Assembly: GCA_937128785.1 (NCBI GenBank)
Contig: CAKZMS010000584.1
Span: forward strand, 1-5,434
DNA: 5,434 nucleotides
Source: an uncultured Opitutaceae bacterium
GTDB taxonomy: Bacteria > Verrucomicrobiota > Verrucomicrobiia > Opitutales > Opitutaceae
Direction of reading: 5' to 3'
Shown here: piece after piece, positions 1 to 5,366 of the stretch
Layout: each line of letters opens with the position of its first letter
Position numbering within the stretch: position 1 is the stretch's first letter
Position numbers and translations under genes: made by a program
The notes under the pieces: generated by a model
Database searches by the model: none
What the model was told of the DNA's origin: nothing
The model's input: the letters and a program-made list of their open reading frames with translations, nothing else

Positions 1-1
1 C

Positions 2-1810
2 ACTGACCTCGATTGGCAGGATGGCTCGGATCTCCCGGAGTTCGCCGACCCCGACGCCCGCAAGGGTGGCACCTTTTATACCTCAATCATCGATTTCCCC
101 CGCACCTTGCGCACGATTGGGCCCGATGCCACCGGGGGGATCCGCACCTACTTGCTCGATTGGGTCGAGCCGCGGTGGGTGCACCCCCACCCCAACCTGC
201 CCGGGCGCTACTTCCCCGGTCTCGCAGCGCGCTGGGCGATCGACCACGCCAACCGCACGGCCTACGTCGAAATCGATCCCGCCGCCCGCTGGTCGGACGG
301 CACGCCGCTCACTACCGCGGACGTTGAGTTCACCTTCTACTTCATGCGCAGCCCCCATCTGCGCGGGCCGTGGTATAACGATTTCTACAACACCAAATAT
401 ACGCGCCTGACGATCTACGACGAACGGACCTTCGCGTTGGAGTTCCCCGTGGATAAACCCGACCTCGAGCGGTTTATCGATCACTCACCGTATCCGCGCC
501 ACGCCTACCAAGACTTCGGACCTGATTGGATCGAACGGTTTCAATGGCGAACCACGCCCAAGCTGGGGCCCTACAATGTGCGCGATGAGGACATCAAGAA
601 AGGCCGCAGTATCACCATGCGCCGGGATGCTGACTGGTGGGCCCGGGATCGACGTTTTTTCCGCGGCCGTTTCAACCCCGATAGGATTGAGCTCAGCGTC
701 ATCCGTGACCCCAACAAAGCCGCCGAGAGTTTCGCCCGAGGCGACATCGACATGCTGGCACTGGCTTTGCCCAAGTTCTGGTATGAAACCCTGAATGAGG
801 ATCAGCCCGACATCGCGGCCGGACGCATCCAGCGCTACAAGTTCTACAATCAAATGCCCCGAGCGGAATGGGGGCTTTGGATCAATACCGCCAAGACCGC
901 GCTCGCCGACCGCAACGTGCGCCTCGGTTTGCATCACTCGTCCAATTTTGAACTCGTCTGCGATCAGTATTTCCGGGGCGATGCCGAGATGATGCACACC
1001 CGCTCCGACGGCTACCCCTGGCGCGTGCACCCCACCATCACGTTCCGACCCTTCGACCCCGTAAAGGCACGCGAGTATTTTGCGGCAGCGGGCTATACCG
1101 AACAAGGCCCTGACGGCGTGCTGCAAAACGCCACCGGCCAACGCCTCGCCTTCACCGTCACCACCTGGGGGGAACCTCGCCGCGATCTCCTTACCATTCT
1201 CAAGCAGGAGGCGATCAAGGCTGGCGTGGAGTATCAACTCGAGGTGCTCGACGGCACCACCGCCTTCAAGAAAATGCAGGAGAAGAATCACGACCTCGCC
1301 CTGCTCGCCCTTTCTCCGGTCAACGAACTCTACCCGCGCTACTGGGAAACCTTCCACGGCTCCAACGCCTACGAGGATGCCTATTTCAACGACGCGGGCG
1401 AAAAGGTCACCTCTTACTTCGCCGGCACCCCCAATCCCGATCCCCAGAAAGTCCGCGTCCAGACCAACAACATGACGTCGACGTTCGTGCCGGAGCTGGA
1501 CCGGTTGATCGAGACCTACGACAAGGCGGCCACGATGGCTGAGGTGAAGGACCTCGCTGAACAAATCGAACAGATTATCCACGACGAAGCATTCTGGATC
1601 AACGGCTGGGCCCAACCGTTCTACCGCGGTGCGTTCTGGCGCTACGTGAAGTGGCCCGAGGGCTTCAACGGCGCCGCGACCGATCGGGCTGAGGAGTTGT
1701 TTCTCTTCTGGATCAATTCCGCGGAACGCGACGAGATCGAGCGCGCCCGACGCACCGGTGAAACCTACCCGAACGACCTTCTGGTCTATGACCAATACCG
1801 CCAGTCATGA
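2..1810 (+). CDS. ABC transporter extracellular solute-binding protein, family 5 (peptide/oligopeptide, YejA/DppA-like), 5'-partial
   Basis: This is a periplasmic receptor that would capture peptides or a related ligand and deliver them to an ABC importer. The frame is open to the left edge (602 residues visible), so the true start and any signal peptide lie outside; an internal TTG at 107 is not the start because coding-like sequence continues upstream. Visible N-terminal sequence includes FADPDARKGGTF, like the mature N-terminus of YejA-type receptors, where a 'DPDAPKGG' block precedes the first beta strand. Around residues 95-110 the run ARWSDGTPLTTADVEFTF matches the family-5 signature (SBP_bac_5). 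The C-terminal part has RYWETFHGSNA, the QTNNMTS block and a PELDRLIETYDKA helix, all typical of YejA-like members. Its stop overlaps the next ATPase start by ATGA, which implies translational coupling in one operon. The exact ligand (dipeptide, oligopeptide, or non-peptide as in some family-5 receptors) cannot be read from the sequence. Family assignment is firm; the substrate is inference. Confidence 0.93.
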   Translation, partial: TDLDWQDGSDLPEFADPDARKGGTFYTSIIDFPRTLRTIGPDATGGIRTYLLDWVEPRWVHPHPNLPGRYFPGLAARWAIDHANRTAYVEIDPAARWSDGTPLTTADVEFTFYFMRSPHLRGPWYNDFYNTKYTRLTIYDERTFALEFPVDKPDLERFIDHSPYPRHAYQDFGPDWIERFQWRTTPKLGPYNVRDEDIKKGRSITMRRDADWWARDRRFFRGRFNPDRIELSVIRDPNKAAESFARGDIDMLALALPKFWYETLNEDQPDIAAGRIQRYKFYNQMPRAEWGLWINTAKTALADRNVRLGLHHSSNFELVCDQYFRGDAEMMHTRSDGYPWRVHPTITFRPFDPVKAREYFAAAGYTEQGPDGVLQNATGQRLAFTVTTWGEPRRDLLTILKQEAIKAGVEYQLEVLDGTTAFKKMQEKNHDLALLALSPVNELYPRYWETFHGSNAYEDAYFNDAGEKVTSYFAGTPNPDPQKVRVQTNNMTSTFVPELDRLIETYDKAATMAEVKDLAEQIEQIIHDEAFWINGWAQPFYRGAFWRYVKWPEGFNGAATDRAEELFLFWINSAERDEIERARRTGETYPNDLLVYDQYRQS

Positions 1811-2817
1811 GTGAGTCCCCCACCGCCACCCCGCCCGTGCTCGAGGTCGAGAACCTTGTGACCACCTTTGATACCGACGCCGGTCGGTTGACGGCTGTGG
1901 ACGGCGTGAGCTTCACCGTGCGCGCCGGCCAGACCGTCGGCATCGTGGGTGAGTCTGGTTGCGGCAAGAGCGTCACGGCCCTCTCCATCATGCGCCTGCT
2001 GCCCCAACCCATGGGACAAATTCGCGGCGGCGAAATCCGACTCAAGGGCAAGGACCTCGTATCCCTGCCCATCGAGGACATGCACGATATCCGCGGCGGG
2101 AAAATCGGCATGATTTTCCAAGAGCCGATGACCGCGCTCAACCCGGTGCACACGATCGGCCGACAACTGAGCGAGGTCTTCCTGCTGCATCTCACCAAGG
2201 ATCCCAAGGACGCCTGGCAGCGGGGTATCACGATGTTAGAGAAGGTCGGCATTCCGGCTCCGGCCGACCGCATGCACGAGTATCCGCACCAACTCTCCGG
2301 CGGTATGCGCCAACGCGTGGTCATCGCCATGGCCCTCGCCTGCGAACCCTCGGTCGTCATCGCCGACGAGCCCACCACCGCCCTCGATGTGACCATTCAG
2401 GCACAGATTCTGGAGCTCATGCAGCAACTGCAGCGGGACCTCGGCATTGCCATTGTGCTGATTACCCACGACCTCGGCGTGGTAGCCGAGATGTGTGACG
2501 AAGTGGTGGTCATGTATGCGGGTCGCGTGGCCGAAAGTGGCCCGGTCGAGCGCATCTTCGAACACCCCACCCATCCCTACACCCGCGGACTGCTCGCCTC
2601 CATCCCCCGGTTGACCACCCCGCGCAAAGCCAAACTGCCTGTCATCGAAGGCATGGTTCCCAGCCTGGCCGATCTGCCTTCCGGTTGCCGCTTCCAGAAT
2701 CGCTGCCCGCACCGGGACGAGCGTTGCGACCAACTGCCGCCCCTCGAGGAAGTCGCCGCCGACCACCATTGCGCCTGCCACCGCTGGAGGGAACTGCCGC
2801 CCAACAACGCCAATTAA
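1807..2817 (+). CDS. Peptide ABC transporter ATP-binding protein, DppD/OppD type
   Basis: This is one of the two cytoplasmic ATPases that power a peptide-type ABC importer; 336 aa is the normal size. The NBD motifs are all present: Walker A GESGCGKS at 48-55, Q-loop FQEP with Q105, signature LSGGMRQR at 163-170, Walker B VVIADE at 183-188 with catalytic E188, D-loop ALD at 192-194 and H-loop H221. The oligopeptide-transporter C-terminal extension follows, with HPYTRGLLASIP at about 256-267 and a tail containing C294, C300, C307, C322 and C324. In related DppD proteins this Cys-rich tail binds a [4Fe-4S] cluster; that it does so here is inference. The ATG at 1807 overlaps the receptor's TGA as ATGA, with no clear Shine-Dalgarno, so translation is probably by coupling. 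'QEPMTALNPVHTIG' and 'HDLGVVAEMCD' favour the DppD/OppD half of the pair over DppF/OppF. The gene looks intact. Confidence 0.96.
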   Translation: MSESPTATPPVLEVENLVTTFDTDAGRLTAVDGVSFTVRAGQTVGIVGESGCGKSVTALSIMRLLPQPMGQIRGGEIRLKGKDLVSLPIEDMHDIRGGKIGMIFQEPMTALNPVHTIGRQLSEVFLLHLTKDPKDAWQRGITMLEKVGIPAPADRMHEYPHQLSGGMRQRVVIAMALACEPSVVIADEPTTALDVTIQAQILELMQQLQRDLGIAIVLITHDLGVVAEMCDEVVVMYAGRVAESGPVERIFEHPTHPYTRGLLASIPRLTTPRKAKLPVIEGMVPSLADLPSGCRFQNRCPHRDERCDQLPPLEEVAADHHCACHRWRELPPNNAN

Positions 2818-2819
2818 CC

Positions 2820-3824
2820 GTGGATACGACGAACCAAACCGACGCCAACGCGGCCCCGATTCTGGAACTGCGGAATCTGCAGATGCACTTTCCGGTGCGG
2901 GAAGGGGTGTTCAACCGCGCGGCCAAATTCTGCAAAGCCGTCGACGGCGTATCCCTGCAGCTGCAAGCCGGCGAAACCCTCGGCCTCGTCGGCGAGTCGG
3001 GCTGCGGCAAATCCACCCTCGGCAAGTGCGTGGTGCGACTCAACCAACCCACCGGCGGACAAGTGCTCTATGACGGAGTCGATCTCGCTCCGCTCAAGCG
3101 CAAGGAGCTCAAGCCCTACCGGCGTGACCTCCAGATGGTGTTTCAGGATCCGGTGGAGTCACTCAATGCCCGTCACACCATTGGCGAAATTTTAGCCGAA
3201 CCCTTTATTATTCATGGCATCGGCGACCGCGAATCCCGCAAGGCCTCTGTCGCGGCGTTACTGGAACGGGTCGGCCTACCGGCCACCGCAGCAGACCGCT
3301 ACCCGTTCGAGTTTTCCGGCGGCCAACGCCAACGCATCGGTTTGGCCCGCGCCATCGCGCTCAATCCGCGCGTGTTGGTGTGCGACGAGCCGGTCTCCGC
3401 GCTCGACGTTTCGATTCAAAGCCAGGTGCTCAACCTGTTCCTCGAACTGCAGCGTGAGATGGGGCTCAGCTACATCTTCATCGCCCACAATCTCGCGGTG
3501 GTGAAACACGTGTCCGACCGGATCGCCATCATGTATCTTGGCCGCGTGGTGGAGTTGGCTCCCGCGGACGAAGTCTACCGCGATGCCCGCCACCCCTATA
3601 CCCGCGCGCTGATCTCGGCCATCCCCCAGCCCGAAGCTCGCCGGAAGTCCGAACGTATCGTGATGACGGGTGACGTGCCCTCACCCATCGATCCACCTTC
3701 GGGTTGCCCCTTCCATCCGCGTTGCCCGCACGCCACGGACAAATGCAAAGCCGAAGCTCCGGCTTTGCGTCCGGCCCCCAACGGCGCCGAAGGTCACACC
3801 GTATCCTGTCACTACGACCTCTGA
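2820..3824 (+). CDS. Peptide ABC transporter ATP-binding protein, DppF/OppF type
   Basis: This is the second ATPase of the importer, expected to form a heterodimer with the preceding DppD-like protein. I chose the GTG at 2820, giving 334 aa and lying 2 nt after the upstream stop. The frame is open further upstream to 2685, but that would overlap the Cys-rich tail of the previous gene by more than 130 nt, and homologous sequence begins only at PILELRNLQMHFPV (13-26). The stretch FPVREGVFNR before Walker A is the usual OppF/DppF N-terminus. Motifs are Walker A GESGCGKS 58-65, Q-loop Q109, signature FSGGQRQR 165-172, Walker B VLVCDE 185-190, D-loop ALD 194-196 and H-loop H223. The switch reads AHNL rather than the commoner AHDL, a tolerated variant. 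HPYTRALISAIP (258-269) and cysteines C296, C302, C309 and C330 complete the oligopeptide-type C-terminus, a possible Fe-S site. No convincing Shine-Dalgarno is present: GGAGGG at 2786 is 28 nt away. Confidence 0.94.
   Translation: MDTTNQTDANAAPILELRNLQMHFPVREGVFNRAAKFCKAVDGVSLQLQAGETLGLVGESGCGKSTLGKCVVRLNQPTGGQVLYDGVDLAPLKRKELKPYRRDLQMVFQDPVESLNARHTIGEILAEPFIIHGIGDRESRKASVAALLERVGLPATAADRYPFEFSGGQRQRIGLARAIALNPRVLVCDEPVSALDVSIQSQVLNLFLELQREMGLSYIFIAHNLAVVKHVSDRIAIMYLGRVVELAPADEVYRDARHPYTRALISAIPQPEARRKSERIVMTGDVPSPIDPPSGCPFHPRCPHATDKCKAEAPALRPAPNGAEGHTVSCHYDL
3745..3768. repeat. Perfect 9-bp inverted repeat inside the 3' end of the dppF-like gene
   Basis: GCAAAGCCG and CGGCTTTGC flank a 6-nt spacer (AAGCTC). 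The repeat lies in codons for the Cys-rich tail, about 55 nt before the stop. It would fold well in RNA but has no following T-run, so I do not call it a terminator. It may be a coincidence of GC-rich coding sequence or a distal regulatory/RNA-stability stem near the end of the operon. Confidence 0.35.
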
Positions 3825-3837
3825 AACCACCGACGAC

Positions 3838-4056
3838 ATGGGCATCAAATACCATTTTGAAGTGAAGGACCACAAACTGGATGAACGCTTTCAGCGACTC
3901 CCGAGCATTTTTGATCGCAACCATTTTCTTGGCCGCGAACAGCGCCTGTTCAAGTTCTGCAATTTCGGACGGCAGGTGTGCTTTCATTCGACGACAATCT
4001 CTGCGCTTACCCGATGGATGATCCCCTCAGAGTCACGGTATTCCCATGACGCCTGA
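3838..4056 (+). other. Plus-strand frame opening after the importer operon: probable 5' fragment of a lost gene fused to antisense phage sequence
   Basis: An ATG 13 nt after the dppF-like stop opens a 72-codon frame beginning MGIKYHFEVKDHKL. The first dozen or so codons could be the real start of the next gene of the importer operon or its neighbour. From about 3877 onward the same DNA reads convincingly on the minus strand as the start of a terminase-like gene, and beyond 3984 it is antisense to a well-formed exported-protein gene. The C-terminal part of this frame (ending SHDA) is therefore almost certainly meaningless translation. I do not recognise the N-terminal fragment. No Shine-Dalgarno is evident. 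It is recorded as a likely truncated gene at a sequence junction, not as a functional 72-aa protein. Confidence 0.3.
3871..3987 (-). pseudogene. 5' fragment of a phage terminase large subunit-like gene, truncated at the junction
   Basis: The ATG at 3987 overlaps the stop of the preceding 138-aa gene as ATGA, the same coupling seen elsewhere in this minus-strand cassette, so this is a genuine gene start. The first 39 residues contain a Leu/Ala/Glu-rich helix (EIAELEQALFAAKK, 8-21) followed by NARESLKAFIQFV (27-39). That arrangement, a short coiled N-terminal helix and then an 'A-x-x-S/D-L-x-A-F' segment, is common at the start of phage terminase large subunits, ahead of the ATPase domain. No Walker A or nuclease motif is present because the coding sense is lost within the next few codons; the frame stays open to 3529 only as an antisense shadow of the dppF-like gene. 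The assignment rests on a short motif and on context, so it is tentative. The start codon lacks a clear Shine-Dalgarno, consistent with translation by coupling. Confidence 0.4.
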
Positions 4057-4400
4057 GCGTGATCGCCGGGAAGTATTTCAGGGCAATTGCCCCCGGTCCA
4101 GAATGACGGGGCCATGCGCGGCGACGGGCTTCCGTCATATGGGGCGCGTCCTCCACCAGCACAGACAAAGCGCCGGTTTCCATCATCACCGATGCGCGTG
4201 ATCTTCGCGGCCCAGTCGGCTTGGATCGGCCCGCCTTCGACCTCAAGCCACTGCACGAACTCGCCGTCTTCGTACTTGAGAGACTTAACAGTCATGCGAA
4301 CATCAGGTGTTCTGATCAGATCAGTAGCCAATTCAATTGCGCCTTGCCCAGCCAGGACAATTCCGAATGCCAGTGCGGCAATGGTTGTCGTCATGTTCAT
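3984..4400 (-). CDS. Small exported protein of phage-like cassette (138 aa, signal peptide, two Cys)
   Basis: The protein begins with a hydrophobic segment (TTIAALAFGIVLAGQGA, about 4-21) that would act as a signal peptide or N-terminal anchor. The remainder is soluble and strand-rich: VRMTVKSLKYEDGEFVQWLEV, then ADWAAKITRI, and a C-terminal PGDHAQASWEYRDSEG...VSAEIVVE that looks like an Ig-like or other beta-sandwich edge. C80 and C106 could form a disulfide across the 'F-W-T-G-G-N-C-P' turn. Proteins of this outline, with an export signal, a tryptophan-rich middle, paired cysteines and a final 'PG-x-Y/H...W' strand, occur next to terminase genes in phages of Proteobacteria, with no established function that I know of. 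AAGGGG at 4414-4409 lies 8 nt before the ATG, which supports this start; an alternative ATG two codons later is less well spaced. It overlaps both neighbours by ATGA. A role in lysis or cell-envelope interaction is only inference. Confidence 0.8.
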   Translation of the reverse strand: MNMTTTIAALAFGIVLAGQGAIELATDLIRTPDVRMTVKSLKYEDGEFVQWLEVEGGPIQADWAAKITRIGDDGNRRFVCAGGGRAPYDGSPSPRMAPSFWTGGNCPEILPGDHAQASWEYRDSEGIIHRVSAEIVVE

Positions 4401-4621
4401 GGGAGTAGCCCCTTCAGGCTTTCAGAGTTTACCGCCCCCAAGACGATAACGCCGATAATGACTGCATAAGGCGCAGCTTTCCTGATCAAGATGAGGGCGT
4501 TTATCAGGCCGAGCGCGGACAGGATGGCGTCGCGGGAATCGTCCCATTCCTTTTTCATGCGCCAGAATCCCGACCACTCGTGATCGTCCGGCGGCGTGCG
4601 CCGGTATTCGTCATCAACCAT
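4397..4621 (-). CDS. Small single-TM membrane protein, holin-like size (74 aa)
   Basis: The N-terminal half is hydrophilic and charged (MVDDEYRRTPPDDHEW and then a KKEWDDSRD helix). It is followed by a moderately hydrophobic helix (AILSALGLINALILI, 32-46) and a clear membrane segment (APYAVIIGVIVLGAVN, about 50-65), with a short polar tail ending SLKGLLP. Size, topology and position before an exported protein and a terminase-like gene resemble phage holin or small accessory membrane proteins, but no diagnostic motif is present, so no function is assigned. The start is well supported: AGAAGG at 4635-4630 lies 8 nt upstream, the preceding gene stops 1 nt before it, and its own stop overlaps the next start as ATGA. 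It was probably translated together with its neighbours on one polycistronic message. Confidence 0.78.
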   Translation of the reverse strand: MVDDEYRRTPPDDHEWSGFWRMKKEWDDSRDAILSALGLINALILIRKAAPYAVIIGVIVLGAVNSESLKGLLP

Positions 4622-4622
4622 G

Positions 4623-5102
4623 TCAGGAGCCTTCTAGTCGCGGGCCGTCAGCTTTTGCCAAACCCAATTTGCGCATCGCAACAGAAAGTGCAGGATGCAC
4701 GTCCGCAGAATATAGTAATCCACGATCAGCAGAAGGGCCACCAACCAAGGCGGATATTCCGCTAACTGCGAGAGATAGTAATAGGCAAATTCCTGCAATG
4801 TCCGACACCTTATACCAAAAGGTTTGGTCGAACCCGATCATAGCAGGAATATATGCTGAAGGAATTATCAACGCGAATAGTAGCGCTAAAATACTCGCAT
4901 TAGTAGATATAACTATTAAGCCAAGGCATACTAACCATATATTCAGCGCCGCAATGTGCTTATTTGGCAACGCCCATCCCGCTTGCATGGCAATTAGACC
5001 GCCTAGCACAATGATTGCCGCAATGCAGGCCGACCGATCACGCGCATAGCCGGTCAAGATAATGACTGCTAGCGTCAACGCTATCCAGATCGGCCACCAC
5101 AT
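4623..5102 (-). CDS. Polytopic membrane protein of phage-like cassette, unknown function (159 aa)
   Basis: Five hydrophobic stretches fill most of the protein, at about residues 3-18, 25-44, 50-66, 69-90 and 101-121, giving an integral membrane protein with a short N-terminus and a soluble tail of about 38 residues (GGPSADRGLLYSADVHPALS and the rest). No enzyme or transporter motif is recognisable. Codon use is clearly more AT-rich than in the importer genes, with repeated ATA and TTA codons, especially between 4780 and 4960. That points to a different origin from the left half of the window. The ATG directly abuts the TGA of the 87-aa gene (5105-5103); a G-run at 5114-5110, 7 nt upstream, is a weak ribosome-binding site. 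The membrane segments make the coding call strong; the role is unknown. It could be a phage membrane-altering or superinfection-type protein, but nothing in the sequence shows that. Confidence 0.78.
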   Translation of the reverse strand: MWWPIWIALTLAVIILTGYARDRSACIAAIIVLGGLIAMQAGWALPNKHIAALNIWLVCLGLIVISTNASILALLFALIIPSAYIPAMIGFDQTFWYKVSDIAGICLLLSLAVSGISALVGGPSADRGLLYSADVHPALSVAMRKLGLAKADGPRLEGS

Positions 5103-5366
5103 TCACTTGCCCCCGAAGTTGGTAGTAGAGTCGCCGTCTTCAGCGCATTCCTGCGCGTCGCCATGCCATTCTTTCGTCTCAGATGCGTGCCTGCGCCAAC
5201 GGCGCTTCAAGCGTTTGAACCGACGATTACACTTGGGGTCGTCAAACGGGTCTTCAGTTGCATCTAGGTTCTTTTGGACCCGCGCCTCAGCATCTTCGAT
5301 AATCTTCAGGTCTGCGCTAATTGCATCAGCAATTGCTTGATTGTCCATGTTCTGTTGTCCGTCCAT
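5103..5366 (-). CDS. Small hypothetical protein with N-terminal helix and strong basic patch (87 aa)
   Basis: Residues 8-35 (from DNQAIADAISADLKIIEDAE onward) are predicted by eye to form an acidic amphipathic helix. A proline-bearing acidic turn follows (EDPFDDPKC), then a concentrated basic run RRFKRLKRRWRR at 48-59, and an acidic C-terminus. The alternating charge suggests a nucleic-acid- or protein-contacting adaptor, but I recognise no family; a role as a terminase small subunit would be speculation because no HTH is evident. The ATG at 5366 is preferred over an in-frame ATG at 5348 because GGAGG (5379-5375) sits 8 nt before it. That ribosome-binding site is inside a stable hairpin (5373-5393). 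It is the first complete gene of the cassette in the window, and its stop abuts the next start. Confidence 0.72.
   Translation of the reverse strand: MDGQQNMDNQAIADAISADLKIIEDAEARVQKNLDATEDPFDDPKCNRRFKRLKRRWRRHASETKEWHGDAQECAEDGDSTTNFGGK

Noticed and set aside
485..1795. Long minus-strand frame of 436 codons opposite the solute-binding protein
   Set aside because: It is the expected antisense shadow of a GC-rich gene. It lacks recognisable domains, while the plus strand encodes a clear family-5 receptor across the same span.
2685..2819. Upstream in-frame extension of the dppF-like gene
   Set aside because: It would overlap the Cys-rich tail of the DppD-like protein by over 130 nt and adds low-complexity Pro/Arg sequence absent from this family; GTG at 2820 fits the family N-terminus.
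3529..3870. Continuation of the terminase-like minus-strand frame
   Set aside because: Beyond about 3870 it runs antisense through the end of the intact dppF-like gene and shows no terminase ATPase motif, so it is read-through of a shadow frame.
3930..3965. tRNA T-loop-like string (GTTCAAGTTC) that might mark an integration site
   Set aside because: No acceptor stem, anticodon arm or CCA-proximal pairing can be assembled around it, and it lies within the coding start of the terminase-like gene.
3825..4056. Intrinsic terminator after the importer operon
   Set aside because: I found no GC-rich stem followed by a T-run on the plus strand in this stretch; the 3745-3768 stem lacks a T-tract.
4311..4323. 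Palindromic CTGATCAGATCAG as a possible operator
   Set aside because: It lies within the coding part of the exported-protein gene, away from any plausible promoter, and overlapping GATC palindromes of this size are common by chance.
4087..5340. Several plus-strand frames of 61-126 codons in the right half
   Set aside because: They are antisense to the tightly coupled minus-strand genes, have no ribosome-binding sites in good positions, and show no domain-like or membrane pattern of their own.
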